A stretch of DNA of 64,000 bases, from assembly GCA_016789905.1 (NCBI GenBank), contig JAEUQC010000166.1:1-64000 (forward strand), given 5' to 3'. Position 1 is the stretch's first letter. Each line of letters opens with the position of its first letter. The position numbers and the translations under genes were made by a program. This document shows positions 7,865 to 16,567 of this stretch, one piece after another. The DNA is from Bryobacterales bacterium (GTDB lineage Bacteria > Acidobacteriota > Terriglobia > Bryobacterales > Bryobacteraceae). The notes under the pieces are model-generated. The model was not told the origin of the DNA. It worked only from the letters and a program-made list of their open reading frames with translations, and made no database searches.

Positions 7865-10450
7865 CTACTCGTCGCGAAGGATTTCGAGCGGCTTCTGGTC
7901 CAGGATGCGGTAGCTGGCCATCCAGCCGGCGAACATGGCGATGAGGGCGCTGCCGAAGATGGCGATGAAGTTGGGCGCCCAGTCGAACTGGAACTTGGCG
8001 TCGAGCAGACGGGTGAGCAGCACGTTGGTGAACCCAACCGCGAGCAGACTGCCCATGACGCCGGCGACCAAGCCGAGGAGCAGGAACTCGACGGAGAAGA
8101 TGGCGGCGACTTTGGCACGGGTGGCGCCGAGGGTCTTCAGGATCACGACTTCGCGGACGCGGCGGAGGCGGCTCCCCGCGATAGACGACGCCAGGATGAT
8201 GACGCCGGCGAGGATGGCGAACGCCGAGATGAAACGGACGACCAGAGCCACCTGGTCGATCACCTCCTGGACGCGATCGAGCACGTCGGAGAGGTTGATG
8301 ACGGTGATGGCAGGGAACTTTTCGAACGACACCTTCTGCAATTGGGCGATGGCGGCGGGCCTGGCGCGGATGGCGCCGAAGTAGAGAACCGGCACACTGT
8401 CGAGCGCGCCGGGTGAGAAGACGAACTCCGTATTCGAACCGGGACGGACGCTTTCGTTGCGATGAATGGCGGCGACGCGGGCATAAATGCGCCTGCCGGA
8501 GATCTCCCATTCGGTGAGCGTACCGGGCCGCAGATTGAGCAGCTTGGCGGAATCAGCGAGAACGGAGAGTTGCGGCTCCTTGGGAGGCTCCGGCTTCCAC
8601 CATTTGCCATCGACAACCTGGGTTTGCGGCGGCAGTTCGCGGGACCAGGTGACGGTGCGGGCGCGGAGGAAGCGTTTGGCGGGGCCGGTGAGAGTGGTTT
8701 CGTTCTGCAGCTTGTTGTCGATGGACTTCAAATGCCCGGCGGCGGTGGCGACGATGGCGACATCGCCTTCGACGCCCGGGGCGGTTTTCAGGAATCTGGC
8801 GACGTCTTCGCGATCCGTCTTGGTGATGTTGATAAGGAACACATTGGGCATGCCGGGCGGGGCGGAGGCGGAGATTTGGCCAAGGATGGAGCTTTGCAGC
8901 AGATAGATGGTGAGGGTGAACATGACGCCCAGGCTGAAGGCGACGAGCACCGCCTCGGCGCGGTTGCCGGGGCGGTACAGATTGGCCAGGCCATGGCGGG
9001 CAAGCGCGGGCAGGCGCAAGCCGGGGAGTTTGACGATGTGGCGCAGGAGCTTCAGCAAGGCCCAGGAAAGGGCGAACAACAGAAGCAGAGCCCCAATGAG
9101 GCCGCCGACGAACCAGCCGCCGACCCTGGCGGCGACATTCCAATTGGCATCGATGAGGAAGGCGGCCATACCGGCGAGACCCAGGCAGATGAGACCGACG
9201 GCGGCGAGCGGCGCGCGCTGTTCGCGCCACCACTGGCCCCACGGTTTAGGGACACCTTCCATATCGCGGCGGAAGATGAGAATGGGTTTGATCTGGCGAA
9301 TTTCGAGCAGCGGGGGAAGGACAAAGAGGAGCGTGGACAGCAGCGAAAGGCCGAGGCCTTCGGCGATGGAAAACCATTCAAATTCAACATTGGGAGCGAT
9401 GGGGAAGAAGCGGGCGATGAGGTATGGGAAGGCCTTCTGCACGCCGGCGCCGAGCACGAGCCCCACGGCGCCGCCGGCGAGCGCGAGCAGTATGGCCTGC
9501 AGCAGGTAAACCTGCAGAACCTGCGAGGAGCGGCCGCCGAGCGCCTTCATGACCGCGATGGAATCGAGCTTTTGTTGCAGGTGAGACTGCATGGCCATGG
9601 CAACGCCGAGAGCGCCAACGACGAGGGCGATGAGGCTGACAAGGCTCAAGAAGGTGGTGGCGTTATTAAGGCCGCGGGTGATGAGTGGATGGGTTTCGCG
9701 GTAGTCAGCGATGACAGCGTCCGGGAATGCGGCGGTAAGCTCCTTGCGGGCCTTCAGGATCATGGCGTCCGCCTGACCGGCCGGGAATTTGAAGAGGAAA
9801 CGCTGGGAGCTGCGGCTGCCCTCCTGGAGCAGACCGGCGCGTTCCAGGTTTGGGCGCGTCAACATGACGCGCGGGCCGACGTTGACAGAGCCGGACATGC
9901 GGTCCGGCTCATAGGTGAGCACGCCTTTGATGGTGAATTCGGCAGTACCGAGGCGAACGGTGGCGCCTTCCTTCAGGCCGGAGCGGACAAGAAGATCGTC
10001 GGAGACGGCGATGCTGGCGCCATCGAGAATTTGCGGAAGGGGCGCGTTGTTGGCGGTGTTGACAGTGCCATAGAAGGGGTATTTGGCGGGGTCGACGGCT
10101 TTGACGGCTACCAGGAGCGGGGTGGCGAGGCCGGGGGCACTAAGCATGGAAACCGTTTCGGTGATCCAGGTGCGGTCAATGGACAGCGTGGTGAAACCGT
10201 CGAACACCTTTTGCTGCGCGGGGGTGGGGAGCTCAAAGACGCGGACGCTTAAATCGGCGGCCATGAGCGTGCGTGCGTCCTTCAGCAACATGCCGCGGAA
10301 GGCGCGGGAAAATCCGCGAACGCCGGTGAGGGAGCCGACGCCGACGGCGACGGCGAGGATGACGAAGGCGAATTTGGCGACGGCGGTGCGGGAGTCGCGC
10401 CAGGCGAGGCGGAGGGATGTTTTAGGACTCATCGCTGACGATGACTCCAT
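7865..10450 (-). CDS. ybbP: ABC transporter permease, YbbP/FtsX-like
   Basis: 861 aa. N-terminal helix (LAWRDSRTAVAKFAFVILAVAVG), a large periplasmic domain, then two sets of FtsX-type membrane bundles (SLVSLIALVVGALGVAMAMQ, LLLGLVAGVMGSLLAVGFTN) and the family motif IAVMKALGGRSSQVL repeated later as VVILKTLGATRAKVA. This duplicated-FtsX architecture is that of E. coli YbbP. Its 5' end overlaps the ATPase gene by 29 bases, so the two are translationally coupled. The substrate is unknown; such exporters act on lipids or lipoprotein-like molecules, and the neighbouring esterase points the same way. Confidence 0.9.
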   Translation of the reverse strand: MESSSAMSPKTSLRLAWRDSRTAVAKFAFVILAVAVGVGSLTGVRGFSRAFRGMLLKDARTLMAADLSVRVFELPTPAQQKVFDGFTTLSIDRTWITETVSMLSAPGLATPLLVAVKAVDPAKYPFYGTVNTANNAPLPQILDGASIAVSDDLLVRSGLKEGATVRLGTAEFTIKGVLTYEPDRMSGSVNVGPRVMLTRPNLERAGLLQEGSRSSQRFLFKFPAGQADAMILKARKELTAAFPDAVIADYRETHPLITRGLNNATTFLSLVSLIALVVGALGVAMAMQSHLQQKLDSIAVMKALGGRSSQVLQVYLLQAILLALAGGAVGLVLGAGVQKAFPYLIARFFPIAPNVEFEWFSIAEGLGLSLLSTLLFVLPPLLEIRQIKPILIFRRDMEGVPKPWGQWWREQRAPLAAVGLICLGLAGMAAFLIDANWNVAARVGGWFVGGLIGALLLLFALSWALLKLLRHIVKLPGLRLPALARHGLANLYRPGNRAEAVLVAFSLGVMFTLTIYLLQSSILGQISASAPPGMPNVFLINITKTDREDVARFLKTAPGVEGDVAIVATAAGHLKSIDNKLQNETTLTGPAKRFLRARTVTWSRELPPQTQVVDGKWWKPEPPKEPQLSVLADSAKLLNLRPGTLTEWEISGRRIYARVAAIHRNESVRPGSNTEFVFSPGALDSVPVLYFGAIRARPAAIAQLQKVSFEKFPAITVINLSDVLDRVQEVIDQVALVVRFISAFAILAGVIILASSIAGSRLRRVREVVILKTLGATRAKVAAIFSVEFLLLGLVAGVMGSLLAVGFTNVLLTRLLDAKFQFDWAPNFIAIFGSALIAMFAGWMASYRILDQKPLEILRDE

Positions 10451-11117
10451 CGCGCATGTGGATGCGGCGGCCGGCGCGGGCGGCGAGTTGGGGATCGTGG
10501 GTGACGAGAACGAGAGTGGTATGTTCCTTTTCGTTCATATTGAGGAGGAGATCGAGAACGTGGGCGCCGTTGGTGGAATCTAGATTGCCGGTGGGTTCGT
10601 CGGCCATGAGGATGGGCGGAGCGAGCATGAAGGCGCGGGCGAGGGCGACGCGCTGCTGTTCGCCGCCGGAGAGCTGGACGGGGTAGTGATCGCGGCGATC
10701 GGCAAGGCCCACTTCGTCGAGCAGCGCGCGGGCGCGGGCGGCGCCTTTGCCGGCGGTGCCAGCGAGTTCGGCGGGGAGCAGCACGTTTTCTTCGGCGGTG
10801 AGGGTGGGGATGAGCTGATAAGACTGGAAAACGAAGCCGAGTTTACGGGCGCGGAGGAGGGCGAGCGCGTCTTCGTTGAGGCCGGTGATCTCTTCGCCAT
10901 CGAGCTGGATGGAGCCACGAGTAACGGCGTCCAGACCGGCGAGGAGGCCGAGGAGGGTACTTTTGCCGGAGCCGGAGGCTCCCATGATGGCAACGAACTG
11001 GCCTTGGGGAACGTCGAAATCGATGCCGCGCAGAATGTCGACGGTGTGGGTGGCGGTGGCGATGGATTTATGGAGATCGCGGACACGAATGGCCGGATGG
11101 CTGTTGGGGTTTGCCAT
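10422..11117 (-). CDS. ybbA: ABC transporter ATP-binding protein, YbbA/LolD/MacB type
   Basis: 231 aa. Walker A GASGSGKST (46-54), signature LSGGEQQRVALARA, Walker B PILMADEPTGNLDS, and H-loop LVTHD. It powers the YbbP-like permease encoded next. The start ATG at 11117 is only 13 bases from the divergent esterase start. The ybbP-ybbA/tesA divergent arrangement is the same as in E. coli, so the three probably work together at the cell envelope. Confidence 0.93.
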   Translation of the reverse strand: MANPNSHPAIRVRDLHKSIATATHTVDILRGIDFDVPQGQFVAIMGASGSGKSTLLGLLAGLDAVTRGSIQLDGEEITGLNEDALALLRARKLGFVFQSYQLIPTLTAEENVLLPAELAGTAGKGAARARALLDEVGLADRRDHYPVQLSGGEQQRVALARAFMLAPPILMADEPTGNLDSTNGAHVLDLLLNMNEKEHTTLVLVTHDPQLAARAGRRIHMRDGVIVSDES

Positions 11118-11122
11118 AGGAT
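11117..11122 (+). promoter_or_regulatory. -10-like TAGGAT, 8 nt before the tesA-like GTG
   Basis: TAGGAT followed by GGAGTTAG and the GTG at 11131. The GGAG could also act as a close-set ribosome site, so a short-leader or leaderless transcript are both possible. The hexamer overlaps the divergent ybbA start codon. Confidence 0.35.
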
Positions 11123-11130
11123 GGAGTTAG

Positions 11131-11796
11131 GTGAGACGACTACTTTTCAGTTTGATGCTTTTCGCGGCCGGTTGCGGTACAAAGACCGAACCGATTCCTA
11201 CGGCAACAGTGGAGCCGGTGCCCATGCCGAAGGCGGCTGTAGACGCGCGGCCGGTGATTGTGGCGTTTGGAGATAGCCTTTCGGCGGGTTACGGGGCAGA
11301 GGCCGGGATGTCGTATCCGGACTATTTGCAGAAGGAATTGGACGCGGCGGAGTTTGGGTACCGGGTGGCGAACCAGGGCATTAGCGGGGACACGACAAGC
11401 GGCGGACTGGCGCGCGTGGCGCAGGCGACGGAGTTGAAACCGTATCTGGTAATTCTGGAACTGGGCGGGAATGACGGGCTGCGCGGGTTGCCGCTGGCGG
11501 TGACGCGGGAGAATCTGGACAAGATGATTGTAGCGTTCAAGGACGCCGGGGCGAAGGTGATGCTGGCCGGGATGACGCTGCCGCGCAACTATGGGCCGGA
11601 GTACGTGAAGGGGTTTGAGCAAATTTATCCGGAGCTGGAAAAAAAGCACAAGATCACGCGGATGCGGTTTTTGTTGGAGGGTGTGGCGATGAAGGCCGGG
11701 TTGATGCAGGAGGACCAGATTCATCCGACGGCGGCGGGGAACAAGATTGTCGCGCGTAACGTATTCCAAGTGATCGCACCGTTACTAAGGAAATAG
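11131..11796 (+). CDS. tesA: TesA-like SGNH esterase/lysophospholipase lipoprotein
   Basis: 221 aa, GTG start. Lipobox FAAGC puts the acylated cysteine at residue 15, so it is a lipoprotein, unlike soluble periplasmic E. coli TesA. SGNH blocks are visible: FGDSLSAGYG (S49), NQGISGDTTSGG, LELGGNDGLRG, and the catalytic D-x-x-H in EDQIHPTAAGN. Expected reaction: hydrolysis of acyl esters or thioesters of lipids. Divergent from ybbA as in E. coli. The next gene starts one base after its stop. Confidence 0.92.
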   Translation: MRRLLFSLMLFAAGCGTKTEPIPTATVEPVPMPKAAVDARPVIVAFGDSLSAGYGAEAGMSYPDYLQKELDAAEFGYRVANQGISGDTTSGGLARVAQATELKPYLVILELGGNDGLRGLPLAVTRENLDKMIVAFKDAGAKVMLAGMTLPRNYGPEYVKGFEQIYPELEKKHKITRMRFLLEGVAMKAGLMQEDQIHPTAAGNKIVARNVFQVIAPLLRK

Positions 11797-11797
11797 C

Positions 11798-12121
11798 ATG
11801 TTACTTACAACCACTTCGAACATCGAAGGAAAGCAGATTCAGTATTTGGGGATTGTGAGCGGAGAGGCCATTCTGGGCGCGAACATCTTCAAGGACTTCT
11901 TTGCGGGGATTCGGGATATTGTTGGCGGCCGGTCCGCGGCGTATGAAAGCGAACTGCGGAAGGCTAAGGACATTGCCATGCAGGAGATGCAGCAGCAGGC
12001 GGCACAGATGGGGGCGAACGCGGTGATCGGCGTTGATTTGGACTACGAGACGATTCAGATTGGCAATGGCGGGGGAATGATGATGGTGAGCGCGTCTGGC
12101 ACAGCGGTGATCGTGCGGTGA
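11798..12121 (+). CDS. YbjQ/UPF0145 family protein
   Basis: 107 aa, full length for the family. Typical opening MLLTTTSNIEGKQIQYLGIV.. and the core AAQMGANAVIGVDLDYETI with MMMVSASGTAVIV. The fold forms pentameric rings; its biological function is not established (once called heavy-metal binding). It is co-transcribed with the esterase (1-base gap). It ends at the hairpin at 12125. Confidence 0.93.
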   Translation: MLLTTTSNIEGKQIQYLGIVSGEAILGANIFKDFFAGIRDIVGGRSAAYESELRKAKDIAMQEMQQQAAQMGANAVIGVDLDYETIQIGNGGGMMMVSASGTAVIVR

Positions 12122-12124
12122 TGA

Positions 12125-12153
12125 AAATAATTGGTGCCTGGCACCAATTATTT
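12125..12153. terminator. 29-base perfect palindrome between convergent genes (terminator or REP-like element)
   Basis: Arms AAATAATTGGTGCC (12125-12138) and GGCACCAATTATTT (12140-12153) with a single T between. It begins 4 bases after the YbjQ stop and its right arm contains the stop codon of the opposing gene (12148-12150). A 14-bp stem with A/T ends is suited to bidirectional termination. The core TTGGTGCC-GGCACCAA resembles a dispersed repeat; I recall similar motifs in other genomes but cannot verify that here. Confidence 0.7.
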
Positions 12154-12735
12154 GGGGCAGGGGGTTTCGTCGAAACGGAAGGCGGCGGCGTTCCAGCGGT
12201 GGAGTTGGCAGGTGAGGACGTTGCCGGGGTGCCTTGTCGAGTGGACCGTGATGGCGCCGGGAGCGAAGCTGAGCTTGGCCTCCGTGGTGAATACGTCGCC
12301 GCTGGGGTGCTCCATGGCGGTTTCGTGCTCCTTGATGGATAGCACGGTCACCACGGCGCCATCTTTCAGGCGGGTAATCTCCAGCGTGGTGCGTGCGTCC
12401 TCCGTGCCGCCGGACCGGGTGCGGATGAGGATATCTTTCACACCGCCTTCGACTGTTTCGCGGAATTCCAGAAAGCGATCCGCATCGGTTTTCGTGAAGT
12501 TCCACCAGGAGTTAAAGCGGCCGGCTTCGCGCCATTCGGCGCCACGCTGATCGAGCACGATGGCGTGGACGCCCTTGCCGGGGAGTTCGTACTGGATGAC
12601 CGCTTCCAGCGGGGTGTCGGCATCGAGTTGGAGGCGATGGAGTTGGAGCGCGGTGGCGCCTTGCGAGCGAAGTTGATCGGCAAGGGCCTCCGGGCTGGCG
12701 AGGGCGAGCGCGAAGAGGAATTGAAACGCGGGCAC
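12148..12735 (-). CDS. Hypothetical secreted protein
   Basis: 195 aa, GTG start at 12735. The N-terminus (MPAFQFLFALALASPEALA) is a signal peptide. The rest has alternating beta-strand character (LEAVIQYELPGKGVHAIVLDQ, DILIRTRSGGTEDARTTLEI) and contains one pair of cysteines near the C-terminus. I do not recognise a family. Divergent from the next gene with 25 bases between, and convergent with YbjQ. Confidence 0.65.
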   Translation of the reverse strand: MPAFQFLFALALASPEALADQLRSQGATALQLHRLQLDADTPLEAVIQYELPGKGVHAIVLDQRGAEWREAGRFNSWWNFTKTDADRFLEFRETVEGGVKDILIRTRSGGTEDARTTLEITRLKDGAVVTVLSIKEHETAMEHPSGDVFTTEAKLSFAPGAITVHSTRHPGNVLTCQLHRWNAAAFRFDETPCPK

Positions 12736-12743
12736 GGCGGGTC

Positions 12744-12750
12744 TACTCTA
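12744..12750. promoter_or_regulatory. Overlapping divergent -10-like hexamers
   Basis: The minus strand reads TAGAGT (12750-12745), 9 nt before the GTG at 12735. The plus strand reads TACTCT (12744-12749), 11 nt before the GTG at 12761. The two secreted-protein genes would share this 25-base promoter gap. Confidence 0.35.
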
Positions 12751-12760
12751 ACTACTGATT

Positions 12761-13462
12761 GTGACGCGAATTGTATTGTCATTTTTGCTGATTGGTTTCG
12801 CCGCGAAGGGCCAAACGCTGCGGGAGGTGGCGGTGGCGCGCCCGGCGCCGGAAGGGGCGCGGATCGCGATTGGCTTTCTGGGCGCGCTGGAAAAATGGGA
12901 TGACCCGCACCGGTCAGTACGGAAGCTGACGCTGCGGCTGCGGGAACAGGGCTGGCAGGCGGAGTCGTTTTCGCACCGGAATCTGCGGACGGCGAAGAAG
13001 GCGTTAGTCCAATTATTAGACCGGAATGGGAACCGGCGCATTGACGCCGAAGAGGCGGCGGGGGCGAAGGTTGTGTTGTTCGGGCAGTCGATGGGCGGTG
13101 CGGCGGCGGTGAAACTGGCCGGATTCCTGCGGGGGAAGGGCGTTCCGGTGCTGCTGACGGTGCAGGTGGATAGTTTTGGCGCGCGGGATGGAGTGATACC
13201 GGAGAATGTGCGGGCAGCGGCGAACTTTTACCAGAAACACTGGCTGACGGTGCGAGGGGAGGACCGGATACGGGCGAAAAACCCCGCGCGCACGCAAATT
13301 CTGGGAAACTTTGAGTACGAGTACCCGTTCTGGCGGGTGGAGACGTGGCCGGAATCGTGGACGCGCCGGGTGTTTGGCGGCGCGCACGCGCGGATGGAGG
13401 CCGATCCGGTGTTGTGGAGCCGGGTGGAACGGTTGATTCAACAGGCAGGGGAGACGAAGTGA
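12761..13462 (+). CDS. Secreted alpha/beta-hydrolase-like protein
   Basis: 233 aa, GTG start. Signal peptide MTRIVLSFLLIGFAAKG. The nucleophile elbow GQSMGG (about residue 108, VVLFGQSMGGAAAVKLAGFL) is typical of lipase/esterase-like alpha/beta hydrolases. A DRNGNRRIDAEEA segment looks like a single EF-hand/dockerin-type calcium loop. A late histidine in GGAHARMEADP could complete the triad. It overlaps the next gene by 4 bases (GTGA), so the two secreted hydrolases are co-translated. Confidence 0.75.
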   Translation: MTRIVLSFLLIGFAAKGQTLREVAVARPAPEGARIAIGFLGALEKWDDPHRSVRKLTLRLREQGWQAESFSHRNLRTAKKALVQLLDRNGNRRIDAEEAAGAKVVLFGQSMGGAAAVKLAGFLRGKGVPVLLTVQVDSFGARDGVIPENVRAAANFYQKHWLTVRGEDRIRAKNPARTQILGNFEYEYPFWRVETWPESWTRRVFGGAHARMEADPVLWSRVERLIQQAGETK

Positions 13463-15450
13463 AACGACTGATCGTATTGGCCGTGATGACGCTGGGAGCG
13501 TGGGGACAGAGCGCCGAAAAACCGGTGGAACTGAGTATTCCCGGCAGCAAGATGTGGACCGATACGGGGATTGATGTCGGGCCCGGAGACATGGTGGCGG
13601 TGGAGGCGAGCGGCGCCATTTCCTATATGGGCCGGGAGACGGGACCATCGGGGCTGGTGCGCGGCTGGACCGATATGATCAAGACGTTTCCGCTGAACGA
13701 GGCCAAGCGCGGGGCGCTGATTGGCCGGGTTGGAGACAACACGGCGGCGCGGCCGTTTCTGATCGGTGACCGGACCGAACGGCAGATTGGAACGAACGGG
13801 CGGCTGTTTCTGGGTGTGAACCTGGGGACGGGGGACCGGGCAACGGGCGCCTTTACTGTGAAGTTGACCCGGACGAAGGGGGCGACGGAGGTACGCAGTT
13901 CGGCGGAGATGCTGAAGAACCTGACGAAGATCTCCCAGCAGCAGTTGGATGGCGTGCCCACGCGGGTGGTGGACGCCGCGGGAGTGGAGGGAGACAGGAC
14001 CAACTTCTTCATTGTGGGCAGTGAGCTGCATGTGGTGACGGCGCTGGAGCGGGCGGGGTGGATCAAAGTGGACCGCTCGGTGAAAGACACAATTTTCCGC
14101 GGAATTCTGGTGAGCATGTCGAAACAGGCGTATGTGACGCTGCCGATGAGCGAGTTGACAATGTTTGGCCGGGCGCAGGACTACGGCTGGGCACAGGCGG
14201 ACCCGCTGCGTGTGGTGGCGGCGCGGCACCACTTCCGCATTTGGAAGGCGCCGTTCACGGCCGGGGGGCGGACGGTATGGGTGGGCGCGGGAACGCACGA
14301 TATCGGCTTCGACAAGGACCAGCGGAACGGCAAGCTGACACATAAGATTGACCCGAACACCGACGGGGAGCGGGACTACATCGGCAAGAGCCTGGAGGAA
14401 ACAGGCGAAGTGCTGCAACTGGACTACATGACCGCGAAAAACCCAGTGAAACAGGCGAAAACAGCGCATGGGCAGAGCTACCATTCCGACGGACGGACGC
14501 TCATCGTTTACCTGAAGCCGGACGAAAGCGACAGTTCCAAGCAGTTTTCCGATGTGTTCTGCACGGTGCTGGCAAAGAACAACCCGGACGGCGACAGATG
14601 GGACCCGTGCGACAACTACGTGGAGGGCGGGGGTTCGACGAACGTCGCGCTGCCGGCGCTATCGAAGGAATACCGGGTGCTGATTGTTCCAGGGTTCATG
14701 AGTTCCTGTTTCGCCGACAGTCCAGCGTTCAACGAAGGCCTTCCTGTGTTGCGGGAGAAGTACGGGCTGAATGTCGAGTATTTCCAGGTGCCGAACGATG
14801 GGTCCGATACAAACGCGAAGCTGATTGCCGACTACTTGAAAGAGAAGTCAAAGGGTGACGCGCGGAAGTGGATTCTGGTGGGCTACAGCAAGGGCACGCC
14901 GGACCTGCAGGAGACGCTGGCCCGGTATCCGGAACTGCGGCCGATGACGGCGGCGTTCATCAGCGTGGCGGGCGCGTCGGGCGGATCGAACATTGCCGAT
15001 GCCATTCCGGGCATGGTGGACAAGTATATGAACCAGTACAAGCTGAAGCCGACCTGCCAGGGCGACATGGCGGTGGGCTTCAAGAGTTTGAGCAAGATGG
15101 TGCGCGGGCAGTTCCTGGCGAACTACCCGAACCCATTCGTTCCCACGTACTCGATCATTGCGGCCTCGGACAAGAACAATACCTCCAAGGCGTTGATGCA
15201 GACCTGGATGTTGCTTTTGACCTACGATCCGCTGCAGGACGGGCAATTGACGAGGCAGGATGCCATTGTCCCCGGAAGCACGTATCTGGGCGTGGCAAAG
15301 GGAGACCATTTCGCCGTGGCCCTGCCGTTCGACAAATCCTCCGACGCTACGATTAAGACGGGCATGGACAAGACCAAGTACCCGCGCGGCGCGCTGATTG
15401 AAGCTTTGCTGCGGTTTGTGACCGACGACCTGGCGAAGAAGAAGCGCTAG
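13459..15450 (+). CDS. Secreted fusion: PA-IL-like lectin domain, LssY_C domain, alpha/beta-hydrolase-like domain
   Basis: 663 aa from the GTG at 13459, after GGGGAGA. Signal peptide 1-16. Residues about 20-135 (IPGSKMWTDTGIDVGPGDMV ... FTVKLTR) resemble the calcium-dependent galactose lectin PA-IL/LecA fold. Residues about 155-300 carry LssY C-terminal domain hallmarks (ALERAGW, LPMSELTMFGR, RHHFRIWKAPF, TVWVGAGTHDIGF, TDGERDYI). The last 230 residues begin YRVLIVPGFMSSC and contain VGYSKGTPD where a hydrolase nucleophile elbow would be, with GDHFAVALP near the end. It may bind sugars or lipids outside the cell and act on esters; the activity is inferred. Its 3' end overlaps recA by 4 bases. 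Confidence 0.78.
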   Translation: MKRLIVLAVMTLGAWGQSAEKPVELSIPGSKMWTDTGIDVGPGDMVAVEASGAISYMGRETGPSGLVRGWTDMIKTFPLNEAKRGALIGRVGDNTAARPFLIGDRTERQIGTNGRLFLGVNLGTGDRATGAFTVKLTRTKGATEVRSSAEMLKNLTKISQQQLDGVPTRVVDAAGVEGDRTNFFIVGSELHVVTALERAGWIKVDRSVKDTIFRGILVSMSKQAYVTLPMSELTMFGRAQDYGWAQADPLRVVAARHHFRIWKAPFTAGGRTVWVGAGTHDIGFDKDQRNGKLTHKIDPNTDGERDYIGKSLEETGEVLQLDYMTAKNPVKQAKTAHGQSYHSDGRTLIVYLKPDESDSSKQFSDVFCTVLAKNNPDGDRWDPCDNYVEGGGSTNVALPALSKEYRVLIVPGFMSSCFADSPAFNEGLPVLREKYGLNVEYFQVPNDGSDTNAKLIADYLKEKSKGDARKWILVGYSKGTPDLQETLARYPELRPMTAAFISVAGASGGSNIADAIPGMVDKYMNQYKLKPTCQGDMAVGFKSLSKMVRGQFLANYPNPFVPTYSIIAASDKNNTSKALMQTWMLLLTYDPLQDGQLTRQDAIVPGSTYLGVAKGDHFAVALPFDKSSDATIKTGMDKTKYPRGALIEALLRFVTDDLAKKKR

Positions 15451-16565
15451 GAGACCGCCGCCTTCGACTTGGGCTTCGTTTCATCGTCGATGGGCCCGGC
15501 GGGCAGGCCGAGCTTGACCCGCAGGTTGAGATCGACGGCGGCGGCCATGTCCGGATTGTCCTTCATGAACTGGCGGGCATTTTCGCGGCCCTGGCCAATG
15601 CGTTCGCCCTGGAAGCTGTACCAGGAGCCGGACTTTTCGATGAGGTTGTGGGCCACGCCCAGGTCGATGAGGTCGCCTTCCTTGGAGATGCCTTCGCCGT
15701 AGAGAATGTCGAACTCCGCTTCGCGGAACGGCGGGGCCACCTTGTTTTTCACCACCTTGATCTTGGTGCGGTTGCCGGTGACGGCGTCGCCCTCTTTAAT
15801 GGCAGCGATGCGGCGAATGTCGACGCGGACACTGGAATAGAATTTCAGCGCGCGGCCGCCGGAGGTGGTTTCCGGGCTGCCGAACATGACGCCAATCTTT
15901 TCGCGGATCTGGTTGATGAAGATGAGGCAGGTGTTGCTTTTGGCCACAACACCGGTGAGCTTCCGCATGGCCTGCGACATGAGGCGCGCCTGGATGCCGA
16001 CAAAGGCATCGCCCATTTCGCCGTCGAGTTCGGCCTTGGGAACGAGGGCGGCGACGGAATCGACAACCAGTACGTCGATGGAATTCGATGCGATGAGAGT
16101 GTTGGCGATTTCAAGAGCCTGTTCGGCATAGTCGGGCTGGGAGACCAGCATGTTATCGATATCGACGCCGAGCTTCTGTGCGTAGGCCGGGTCCAAGGCG
16201 TGTTCCACATCGACGTAGGCGGCGATGCCGCCCGCCTTCTGCGCCTGTGCAACGACCTGCAAGGCGAGCGTCGTTTTCCCTGACGATTCCGGGCCGAACA
16301 CTTCAATGATGCGCCCGCGCGGCACACCGCCGACACCCAAGGCGAAATCCACCGAGATGGAGCCCGTGGAAATGGCGGCGATGGGCGCCACGGCTTCGCG
16401 GGAGCCCAAACGGAGCACCGATCCTTTACCGAACTGCTTCTCGATGGCGCCTAGAGTGGCCTGGAGCGCGCGGAGCTTCTCCTTGTCGTCCGCCGATTTC
16501 AAGGGTGCGACGCCGTTTAGGAGTTCGCCCGCGTTTTCCGAAGTGCCTGCAAGTTGTTTCGCCAT
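15447..16565 (-). CDS. recA: RecA recombinase
   Basis: 372 aa. DNA strand exchange and SOS co-protease. Visible: Walker A GPESSGKTT, EHALDPAYAQKLGVDIDNML, Walker B VLVVDSVAALVPKAELDGEMGD (split here only by description), the L1/L2 region with FINQIREKIGVMFG, and the family C-terminus. The N-terminus has about 25 residues before DDKEKLRALQATLGAIEKQF, longer than usual; an in-frame TTG nearer that point exists, but the promoter position supports the ATG at 16565. A strong promoter sits directly upstream. Confidence 0.97.
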   Translation of the reverse strand: MAKQLAGTSENAGELLNGVAPLKSADDKEKLRALQATLGAIEKQFGKGSVLRLGSREAVAPIAAISTGSISVDFALGVGGVPRGRIIEVFGPESSGKTTLALQVVAQAQKAGGIAAYVDVEHALDPAYAQKLGVDIDNMLVSQPDYAEQALEIANTLIASNSIDVLVVDSVAALVPKAELDGEMGDAFVGIQARLMSQAMRKLTGVVAKSNTCLIFINQIREKIGVMFGSPETTSGGRALKFYSSVRVDIRRIAAIKEGDAVTGNRTKIKVVKNKVAPPFREAEFDILYGEGISKEGDLIDLGVAHNLIEKSGSWYSFQGERIGQGRENARQFMKDNPDMAAAVDLNLRVKLGLPAGPIDDETKPKSKAAVS

Positions 16566-16567
16566 TT

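Noticed and set aside
8462..10252. 596-codon open frame on the plus strand opposite the YbbP-like permease
   Set aside because: It is antisense to a well-supported permease, has low-complexity Gly/Glu/Ala composition from GC-rich codon shadows and shows no domain.
13345..13458. Upstream start for the lectin-LssY-hydrolase gene
   Set aside because: It would overlap the previous hydrolase by 118 bases; the GTG at 13459 follows GGGGAGA and begins a clean signal peptide.
12761..13462. Dockerin/EF-hand-based cellulosome component
   Set aside because: The DRNGNRRIDAEEA loop is single and lies inside the hydrolase-like fold; a lone calcium loop does not support a dockerin.
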